Positions 55,281-64,000 of a stretch of 64,000 nt of DNA are shown one piece after another. Positions within the stretch are counted from its first letter, which is position 1. Each line of letters starts with the position of its first letter. The translations under genes and the position numbers were made by a program. The DNA is from Betaproteobacteria bacterium. Lineage in GTDB: Bacteria > Pseudomonadota > Gammaproteobacteria > Burkholderiales > Casimicrobiaceae. The notes under the pieces were generated by a model. The model saw nothing but the letters and a program-made list of their open reading frames with translations, was not told the origin of the DNA and ran no database searches. The stretch covers positions 731,613-795,612 of the forward strand of contig BOKS01000001.1 of NCBI GenBank assembly GCA_016861105.1, given 5' to 3'.

Positions 55281-56468
55281 ATGAACGCTCCGCACGCTCC
55301 CGCCGTCGCCGCACGTCCCGACCTCTTCGCGCCGGCGGTGCCCGCGCTGCTCGCGCTCGCCGACGGCACGCTGTTCCGCGGCCGCTCGATCGGCGCGACG
55401 GGCTCCGCCGTCGGCGAGGTCGTGTTCAACACCGCGATGAGCGGCTACCAGGAGATCCTCACCGATCCGTCCTACGCGGGACAGATCGTCACGCTGACCT
55501 ACCCGCACATCGGCAACGTCGGCGTGAATCCGGAAGACGACGAGTCCGCGCGCGTGCACGCGTCCGGGCTGGTGATCCGCGACCTGCCGCGCCTGGTCTC
55601 GAACTTCCGCGCGGCCGGCGACCTCGCGTCCTGCCTCGCCGCCGCCGGCGTCGTCGGCATCGCCGACATCGACACGCGCCGGCTCACCCGCATCCTGCGC
55701 GAGAAGGGCGCGCAGAACGGGTGCATCGTCGCCGGCGCAACGCTGGACGACGCCGCGGCCGACGACGCGGTCGCACGCGCCAGGGCCGCCCCGTCGATGG
55801 CCGGCCGCGACCTCGCGAAGGTCGTCTCCTGCGCAGCGCCCTACGCGTGGACCGAGGGCACGTGGGCGCTGGGGCAGGGGCACCGCGAGCCGCGCGAGGT
55901 ACGCTTCCACGTGGTCGCGTACGACTACGGCGTGAAGCGCAACATCCTGCGCATGCTCGCCGACCGCGGGTGCCGGCTGACCGTCGTGCCCGCGCAGCTC
56001 GGCGCGCGCGACGCGCTCGCGATGAAGCCCGACGGCGTGTTCCTGAGCAACGGTCCCGGCGATCCCGAGCCGTGCGACTACGCGATCGACGCGATCCGCA
56101 CGATCGTGGACGCCGGCGTTCCGACGTTCGGCATCTGCCTCGGTCACCAGCTGCTGGGGCTCGCCTCCGGCGCGCGCACCGTGAAGATGAAGTTCGGCCA
56201 CCACGGCGCGAACCATCCGGTGCTCGACAAGGACAGCGGGCAGGTGCTGATCACCAGCCAGAACCACGGGTTCGCCGTCGACGCGTCCACGCTGCCCGCG
56301 TCGCTGCGTGTGACGCACCTGTCGCTGTTCGACGGCAGCCTGCAGGGCATCGCGCGGACCGACCGCCCGGCGTTCGGCTTCCAGGGGCATCCGGAGGCGA
56401 GCCCGGGGCCGCACGACGTGGCGTATCTGTTCGATCGGTTCGTGAAGTCGATGGAGAGGCGGGAGTAG
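55281..56468 (+). CDS. carA: carbamoyl-phosphate synthase small subunit
   Basis: 395 residues. The N-terminal CarA domain is [40 protein letters not shown] and [19 protein letters not shown]. The class I glutamine amidotransferase domain carries [20 protein letters not shown] (nucleophile Cys) and [15 protein letters not shown] (His-Pro-Glu). It hydrolyses glutamine and passes ammonia to CarB. The stop is directly followed by a G-rich tandem tract and an antisense four-helix-bundle gene, so carB begins 561 bases downstream. Confidence 0.97.
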   Translation: MNAPHAPAVAARPDLFAPAVPALLALADGTLFRGRSIGATGSAVGEVVFNTAMSGYQEILTDPSYAGQIVTLTYPHIGNVGVNPEDDESARVHASGLVIRDLPRLVSNFRAAGDLASCLAAAGVVGIADIDTRRLTRILREKGAQNGCIVAGATLDDAAADDAVARARAAPSMAGRDLAKVVSCAAPYAWTEGTWALGQGHREPREVRFHVVAYDYGVKRNILRMLADRGCRLTVVPAQLGARDALAMKPDGVFLSNGPGDPEPCDYAIDAIRTIVDAGVPTFGICLGHQLLGLASGARTVKMKFGHHGANHPVLDKDSGQVLITSQNHGFAVDASTLPASLRVTHLSLFDGSLQGIARTDRPAFGFQGHPEASPGPHDVAYLFDRFVKSMERRE

Positions 56469-56499
56469 GGAATGGGGAATGGGGACAGGGGAAAGGGGG
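56469..56499 (+). repeat. G-rich tandem tract, left flank of the four-helix-bundle cassette
   Basis: The tract runs GGAATGGGGAATGGGGACA then GGGGAAAGGGGG. It starts within the carA stop codon region and has at least four G-runs with loops of three bases, the pattern of a G-quadruplex on the carA mRNA strand. The same eight-base unit occurs inverted at 56975-57018. Confidence 0.7.
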
Positions 56500-56516
56500 C
56501 CGCATGGTGGATCCGG

Positions 56517-56912
56517 TCATGAGTGGTTGGCCTCTCCGTCAGGAGTTTCGAGTCGACGGTGAAGCACCTGCTCGAGACGCTTCACCATTCTTGCGTTGAC
56601 ATTGATCGCGGACCTGGCCGCGTCGACGACATCGCCACTCGCATGGCAGAGCCTTCCGGCGATGACGAACTGCGTGTCTGGTTCGGCCAGCGAGGCACGG
56701 GCAACGGAGAGGAATCGCAGGAACTCCCCGGTCGACGTTCTCGCGTTGCCCTCCGCGGTGTTCGACGCGACCGATAGTGCCGCGCGCCTCATCTGCGAGG
56801 TCATGACGAACAGTTCGGCGCGTGGGAACGACGCAGTGATCGCACAGACGCGAACAGCGAGATCTATCGAAGCCGTCCAGACCCGCAGGTCTCGGTAATC
56901 GCGTGGTTGCAT
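56517..56912 (-). CDS. four-helix-bundle protein (23S rRNA intervening-sequence family)
   Basis: 131 residues from the ATG at 56912, antisense to the carA-carB transcript. DYRDLRVWTASIDLAVRVCA, FPRAELFVMTSQMRRAALSV and SNTAEGNARTSTGEFLRFLS give the family pattern (RDLxVW, TSQxRRAAxS, SNxAEGxxR). The family was first found in intervening sequences of 23S rRNA; members are small helical bundles, often as pentamers, of unknown role. The flanks are inverted G-rich tracts, making the unit look like a mobile cassette. The open frame continues upstream of the ATG through carB, but that part is only the mirror of carB. Confidence 0.88.
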   Translation of the reverse strand: MQPRDYRDLRVWTASIDLAVRVCAITASFPRAELFVMTSQMRRAALSVASNTAEGNARTSTGEFLRFLSVARASLAEPDTQFVIAGRLCHASGDVVDAARSAINVNARMVKRLEQVLHRRLETPDGEANHS

Positions 56913-56974
56913 GACGGCTTTGTGACCTGAAGTCGGATGGCCGCGCAACTCGCCGGACGTCGTAGGTGCGCCTG

Positions 56975-57018
56975 CCCATCCCCCATCCCCCATTCCCCAT
57001 TCCCCATTCCCCATTCCC
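56975..57018 (+). repeat. C-rich tandem tract, right flank, adjoining the carB start
   Basis: Units of CCCCATT/CCCCCAT repeated about six times. It is the inverted counterpart of the tract at 56469. On the minus strand it is a G-quadruplex-type pattern. It ends 11 bases before the carB ATG, where the ribosome binding site should lie, so it may alter carB translation. Confidence 0.7.
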
Positions 57019-57029
57019 GAAGTCCGGCC

Positions 57030-60239
<3,210 letters not shown>

Positions 60240-60278
60240 CGAGCGTCCCGGCGACGCCGGATTCCCGTACACTATGGG

Positions 60279-60306
60279 AGCCGGAAGCGGAACCACGCTT
60301 CCGGCT
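60279..60306 (+). terminator. carB terminator
   Basis: AGCCGGAAGCG pairs perfectly with CGCTTCCGGCT across a six-base loop, and TCGCTTTT follows. A classical intrinsic terminator 40 bases after the carB stop. Confidence 0.8.
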
Positions 60307-60334
60307 TCGCTTTTGCGACTGGCCGCGCACCAGT

Positions 60335-60452
60335 AAACGAGGGTCAGACTCGCATTTCTCCGCCGCGCGCGGTGCGGCGGAGAAATGCGAGTCTGACCCT
60401 CGTTCCGCTCGTTCCGCCGGTTTCGAAAACTCGAGTCTGACCCTGGTTTCGC
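60335..60452. repeat. REP-like palindromic repeat cluster between carB and greA
   Basis: One unit forward (60335-60366) and one inverted (60374-60404) form a perfect inverted repeat of 31 bp with a seven-base loop. The core GAGGGTCAGACTCGCATTT is identical to that of the cluster at 324-447. A third, degenerate unit (ACTCGAGTCTGACCCTGGTTT) lies at 60429-60449, directly before greA. The large hairpin would isolate carB from greA or stabilise the upstream RNA. Confidence 0.8.
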
Positions 60453-60474
60453 GCTTGCGATCCGACGACCCGCC

Positions 60475-60951
60475 ATGAGCAGGATTCCCATGACCGTGCA
60501 GGGCGCGGAGCGGCTGAAGGCCGAACTGCACCGCCTCAAGACCGTCGAGCGCCCGTCGGTGATCCAGGCGATCGCCGACGCGCGCGCGCACGGCGACTTG
60601 TCCGAGAACGCGGACTACGACGCCGCCAAGGAGCGGCAGGGCTTCGTCGAGGGCCGCATCGCCGAGGTCGAGCGCAAGCTGGCCAATGCGCAGGTGATCG
60701 ACCCGGCGACGCTCGACGCCGACGGCCGCGTCGTCTTCGGCGCCACCGTCGAGATCGAGGACCTGGACAGCGGCGAGCGCAGCACCTACCAGATCGTCGG
60801 CGACGACGAGGCGGACATCAAGGCCGGCAAGATCTCGATCAACTCGCCGATCGCGCGCAGCCTGATCGGCAAGACCGAGGGGGACGCGGTGGAGGTGCAG
60901 ACGCCCGGCGGGGCCCGCGCCTACGAGGTGGTCACGGTCGACTACGTCTGA
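60475..60951 (+). CDS. greA: transcription elongation factor GreA
   Basis: 158 residues, full length. The N-terminal coiled coil carries the catalytic acidic tip [20 protein letters not shown] (Asp-Glu near 41-44). The C-terminal FKBP-like domain has [40 protein letters not shown] and [14 protein letters not shown]. It rescues backtracked RNA polymerase by transcript cleavage. Its last 20 bases overlap the end of the convergent LysR gene. Confidence 0.96.
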   Translation: MSRIPMTVQGAERLKAELHRLKTVERPSVIQAIADARAHGDLSENADYDAAKERQGFVEGRIAEVERKLANAQVIDPATLDADGRVVFGATVEIEDLDSGERSTYQIVGDDEADIKAGKISINSPIARSLIGKTEGDAVEVQTPGGARAYEVVTVDYV

Positions 60952-61891
60952 CACTGCGTGGCGGCGCGCCCTGCGGCGCCAGCAGGCGCACGAAGGCCTG
61001 CGCCGCCGGCGCCAGCTCGCGCCGCGCACGGGTGACCAGCTCGTAGCGGCTCGCCGGCGCGGGCAGGTCGGACGCGAGCGCGGCCAGCATCCCGAAGTGC
61101 GCGTAGTGCGCGGCGAGCCCGCGCGGCATCACGGTCACGGCGTCGGTCTCCTGCAGCAGCGCCAGCGTGGCGACGATCGACACGGTCTCGACCACCGCCA
61201 CGGGCAGGCGCAGGCCGGCGGCAGACAGCATCGACTCGACGTCGCGGCGCAGCGGTGCCTCGGCGGTCTGCACGATCCACTGCACGCCCGCCAGCGCAGC
61301 CGGACCCACGCGCCGCGCCCGCGCCAGCGGGTGTCCCTTGCGCGCGACGATCGCGAGGGGCTCGTGGCCGAGCGGCGCGACCTCGAGGTCGGTCACGTCC
61401 TCGTCGACGGCGAGCGGGCACACCGCGATCTCGAGCCGCCCCTGGCGCAACGCCTCCAGCAGGACCTCGGTGGTGTTGACGAGCACGTACATCGCGACGC
61501 GCGGGCGCTCGTCGCGCATGCGGCGGATCGCCGGTGCCAGCAGGCCGGGCACCGCGCCGGTGACGCCGCCGATGCGCAGCGTGCCCTCGGCGCCGCCGGC
61601 GAGCGCCGCGAGCTCGCGACGCGCCTCGTCGAGCTCCGCCGTCAGGCCCCGCGCGTAGCGCACGAGCGTGGCGCCATACGCGGTCGGCTGCATGCCCCAC
61701 GCGTGCCGGGTGAACAGGGCGTAGCCGACCGCCTCCTCGAGGTCGCGCAGCAGCTTCGTCGCCGCCGGCTGCGTCATGGCGAGGTCGGCGGCCGCGCGGC
61801 GCAGGCTGCGGCGATCGTCGAGCGCGATCGCCAGCGCGAGTTGGCGCCACTTGAGGCGCGTCACCAGCGGGCGCAGGTCGGCGGCGGTCAT
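60932..61891 (-). CDS. LysR-family transcriptional regulator, divergent from the Bug-pdxA operon
   Basis: 319 residues from the ATG at 61891. Winged HTH at about 12-72 ([40 protein letters not shown]) and effector domain at about 98-305 ([40 protein letters not shown]). The HTH start ([20 protein letters not shown]) matches LysR proteins that control tricarboxylate/TctC-type or dicarboxylate catabolic genes. The 147-base divergent region with its dyad is the expected control site. It overlaps greA tail-to-tail by 20 bases. Confidence 0.93.
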   Translation of the reverse strand: MTAADLRPLVTRLKWRQLALAIALDDRRSLRRAAADLAMTQPAATKLLRDLEEAVGYALFTRHAWGMQPTAYGATLVRYARGLTAELDEARRELAALAGGAEGTLRIGGVTGAVPGLLAPAIRRMRDERPRVAMYVLVNTTEVLLEALRQGRLEIAVCPLAVDEDVTDLEVAPLGHEPLAIVARKGHPLARARRVGPAALAGVQWIVQTAEAPLRRDVESMLSAAGLRLPVAVVETVSIVATLALLQETDAVTVMPRGLAAHYAHFGMLAALASDLPAPASRYELVTRARRELAPAAQAFVRLLAPQGAPPRSVRRSRP

Positions 61892-61910
61892 CGGGCGTCC
61901 CCGGGAGGTC

Positions 61911-61973
61911 GTGCAAAGCGATAACGAAACAGCATCACTATATCCGAAAAAGCGATTGGCAGTTATCGTGCAC
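61911..61973. promoter_or_regulatory. dyad operator between LysR and Bug genes
   Basis: GTGCA-N3-CGATAAC (61911-61925) and GTTATCGTGCAC (61962-61973) are inverted copies with a 36-base centre that holds the only AT-rich stretch nearby (ATCACTATATCC). The inner arms CGATAAC/GTTATCG are exact; the outer GTGCA/TGCAC are also exact but shifted. TATAGT on the minus strand is a likely -10 of the LysR gene. The layout suits a LysR tetramer bending DNA over both promoters. Confidence 0.55.
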
Positions 61974-62038
61974 GCGGGCGTAGCATCGCGCTTCCCGACG
62001 GGCGCCCGCATCGCCCGCACGCACCCCGAGGAGGTTCC

Positions 62039-63010
62039 ATGCGCAGTCCCCTTCGCGTCGCCTTTGCCGCCGTCGCCTTTGCCGTTGCCGCCGGGCCCGC
62101 GTCCGCGCAGTCCGACTATCCGCAGAAGCCGGTGCGCATCATGGTCGGCGCCAACGCCGGCGGCGGCACCGACGTCATCGCGCGCATGCTGGCCGAGAAG
62201 TTCGCCGAGTCGCTGAAGCAGCCGTTCGTCGTCGAGAACCGCCCGGGAGCGTCGAACACGATCGCCGCCGACCTGACGGCGAAGGCGCCGGCCGACGGCC
62301 ACACGCTGCTGGTCGCGACGAACACGGGGCAGGCCATCGCGCCGCACCTCATCAAGCTCAACTTCGATCCGTTGAAGCAGCTGCAGCCCGTCGGGCTGAT
62401 CGTCGTCGTGCCCAACGTCCTCGTGGTCGGCGACAAGGTGCCGGCGAAGGACGTGAAGGAGCTGGTGGCGATGGCGAAGGACAAGCCGGGCCAGCTCAAG
62501 TACGCGTCGTCCGGCGTGGGCAGCACGCAGCACATCGCCGGCGAGGCGTTCGACCAGGCGGCCGGCGTGAAGACCGTGCACGTCCCGTACAAGGGCAGCA
62601 GCCAGGCGCACGTCGACATCCTGGGCGGCAACGTCGAGATGATGTTCGACACGACGTCGTCGGCGATGCCGCACATCAAGTCCGGCCGCTTCCGCCCGCT
62701 GGCCGTGACGTCGCCGAAGCGCTCCGCCGAGCTGCCGAACGTGCCGACGATCGCGGAGGTCGGCTACCCTGCGGCGGAGATGACCACCTGGTACGGGATG
62801 TTCGTCACCGGCGGCACGCCCAAGCCGGTCGTGGACAAGCTCGCGGCCGAGCTGAAGCGCGTGCTCGCGCTGCCCGAGGTCCAGGCGCGGCTGCGGGGCC
62901 TCGGCGGCGAGCCGGGCAACCTGACGCCCGAGCAGTTCGCCGAGATGAACAAGGCCGAGTTCGACCGCTTCGGCGCGCTGATCCGCGCGGCGAACATCAA
63001 GGCGGAGTAG
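62039..63010 (+). CDS. Bug-family TctC substrate-binding protein
   Basis: 323 residues from the ATG at 62039 with GAGGAGG seven bases upstream. Signal peptide ends GPASAQSDYPQKP. Bug marks: RIMVGANAGGGTDVIARMLA, VENRPGASNTIAADLTAKAP, VPYKGSSQAHVDILGGNVEM. It is the first gene of a plus-strand operon with a PdxA-like dehydrogenase two bases downstream and a LysR regulator divergent. The ligand is therefore likely a hydroxy acid or sugar acid that is later oxidised by the PdxA-like enzyme. Confidence 0.93.
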   Translation: MRSPLRVAFAAVAFAVAAGPASAQSDYPQKPVRIMVGANAGGGTDVIARMLAEKFAESLKQPFVVENRPGASNTIAADLTAKAPADGHTLLVATNTGQAIAPHLIKLNFDPLKQLQPVGLIVVVPNVLVVGDKVPAKDVKELVAMAKDKPGQLKYASSGVGSTQHIAGEAFDQAAGVKTVHVPYKGSSQAHVDILGGNVEMMFDTTSSAMPHIKSGRFRPLAVTSPKRSAELPNVPTIAEVGYPAAEMTTWYGMFVTGGTPKPVVDKLAAELKRVLALPEVQARLRGLGGEPGNLTPEQFAEMNKAEFDRFGALIRAANIKAE

Positions 63011-63012
63011 GC

Positions 63013-64000
63013 GTGGCCATGGCCGGGCCCCGCCTCGCATTCGTCGCCGGCGATCCGAACGGCATCGGTCCGGAGCTCGCGGCGAAGCTCCTCTCGCGCC
63101 CGGCGAACGTCCGGGCGGCCGAGGTGATCGTGTTCGCCGACCCCGCCGTGCTCGCCGCCGGCGAGCGCGTGGCGCAGGCGCGCGTGGTCGCCGGCGCCGG
63201 CGGCGTGACGCTGCGGCCGATCGACGCCGGCGGCGAAGCGGCGATGACGCCGGGGATGGCCACCGAGGCGGGCGGCCGCGCCGCGCTCGCCGCCCTGAAC
63301 GCGGCCGCGGACGCGGTGGTGCGCGGCGAGGCCGACGCCATCGTCTTCGCGCCGCTCAACAAGCACGCGCTGCGCCTCGCGGGCATGACGCAGGAGGACG
63401 AGCTGCGCATGCTGCAGGAGCGCTTCGGCGTGCGCGGCTTCGTGTCCGAGTTCAACATCACCGGGCCGCTGTGGACCTCGCGCGTCACGTCGCACGTGCC
63501 GCTGCGCGAGGTGGCCGACCTGATCACCGCGGACGGCGTCGTGCAGGCCGTGGAGATCGTGCACCGCTACCTGGCGGCCGCGGGGCGCGCCGCGCCGCGC
63601 ATCGCCGTGACCGGGCTCAATCCGCACGCCGGCGACGGCGGCTCGATCGGGCGCGAGGAGATCGACGTCATCGCGCCCGCGATCGAGCGGGCGCGGGGGC
63701 AGGGCATCGACGCGCGCGGCCCGATGCCGTCGGACACGGTGTTCGTGGCCGCGCGGCGCGGCGACTTCGACGCCGTCGTGACGATGTACCACGACCAGGG
63801 CCAGATCGCGATGAAGCTCATGGGCTTCGACAGGGGCGTGACGCTGCACGGCGGCCTGCCGGTGCCCGTCGCGACCTGCGCGAGCGGCACGGCGTTCGAC
63901 ATCGTCGGGCGCAACGCGGCCAACGTCGAGGGCCTGCAGCAGGCGTTCGATCTGGCGGTGGCGATCGCGTCGAGGCAGGGGAGAGCGGCGGCGCCGCTTC
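63013..64000 (+). CDS. PdxA-family 4-phosphate dehydrogenase (PdxA2-like), 3' end outside the window
   Basis: About 329 codons from a GTG at 63013 (ATG 63019 is two codons later), open to the window edge. RLAFVAGDPNGIGPELAAKL is the PdxA nucleotide-proximal start. Metal-binding His residues are in TSRVTSHVPLREVADLIT, ITGLNPHAGDGGSIGREE-like GLNPHAGDGGSIGREE, and TMYHDQGQIAMKLMGFDRG. VTLHGGLPVPVATCASGTAFD ends the domain. The segment GFVSEFNITGPLWTSRVTSH differs from vitamin B6 PdxA and fits the PdxA2/DtnX-type group acting on four-carbon acid phosphates. With the Bug protein and LysR it suggests catabolism, not pyridoxal synthesis. Confidence 0.85.
   Translation, partial: MAMAGPRLAFVAGDPNGIGPELAAKLLSRPANVRAAEVIVFADPAVLAAGERVAQARVVAGAGGVTLRPIDAGGEAAMTPGMATEAGGRAALAALNAAADAVVRGEADAIVFAPLNKHALRLAGMTQEDELRMLQERFGVRGFVSEFNITGPLWTSRVTSHVPLREVADLITADGVVQAVEIVHRYLAAAGRAAPRIAVTGLNPHAGDGGSIGREEIDVIAPAIERARGQGIDARGPMPSDTVFVAARRGDFDAVVTMYHDQGQIAMKLMGFDRGVTLHGGLPVPVATCASGTAFDIVGRNAANVEGLQQAFDLAVAIASRQGRAAAPL

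Overview
The window looks like chromosome of a very G+C-rich betaproteobacterium, probably Burkholderiales or a relative. Three things point there: the gene orders fur/bamE-dapB, rpsT/murJ and carA-carB-greA; four Bug-type (TctC) periplasmic binding proteins; and a PEP-CTERM protein. No rRNA, tRNA or CRISPR array was seen. Base composition was judged by eye only.

Layout. 1-6149 is mixed housekeeping: the tail of a DUF2062-like protein, asnS, a ClpX-like ATPase without the zinc finger, VanZ-like, DUF547, a Sel1/SLT lytic transglycosylase and a GST. 6316-7744 is a secreted Fn3-PKD protein behind a strong promoter. 7841-19491 is a catabolic island of two divergent operons. The left operon (minus strand) holds a GST, a Gfo/Idh oxidoreductase, an aldo/keto reductase and two Bug proteins. 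The right operon (plus strand) holds two overlapping hot-dog (MaoC-like) genes, two class III CoA-transferases, two SDRs, a zeta-crystallin-type reductase and an enoyl-CoA hydratase. A LysR gene closes the island.

20521-24506 is a mobile-element patch. An IS481-family element with a perfect 6-bp target duplication sits exactly on the edge of a 268-bp MITE-like repeat. A second copy of that repeat separates archease from rtcB, and a lone terminus lies upstream of argG. 25161-33637 carries redox, sulfide and stress genes: a phosphoribosyltransferase, sulfide:quinone reductase, two transporters, and a rubrerythrin / Fe-S protein / DUF3501 cluster. Three TTGAC-N4-GTCAA palindromes (25161, 25914, 44511) and one perfect CRP-type site suggest a CRP/FNR-family regulon. 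Its members would include the sulfide:quinone reductase and the nitronate monooxygenase-NnrS pair at 44597-47025.

33729-50597 holds a PEP-CTERM protein, GNAT, YajQ, an MFS transporter, a Lon-type AAA ATPase without protease, a TPR/glycosyltransferase-like protein, argG, a third Bug protein, VOC, argF, the NMO-NnrS pair, a TPR-GGDEF diguanylate cyclase, a 5'-truncated LysR gene and rpsT. 50796-60951 is a core block: murJ, fur, bamE, dapB, an SDR, carA, carB and greA. carA and carB are split by an antisense four-helix-bundle gene flanked by inverted G-rich tandem tracts. The window ends with a LysR gene divergent from a Bug-PdxA operon that runs off the right edge. REP-like palindromes with the core GAGGGTCAGACTCGCATTT lie near both ends of the window.
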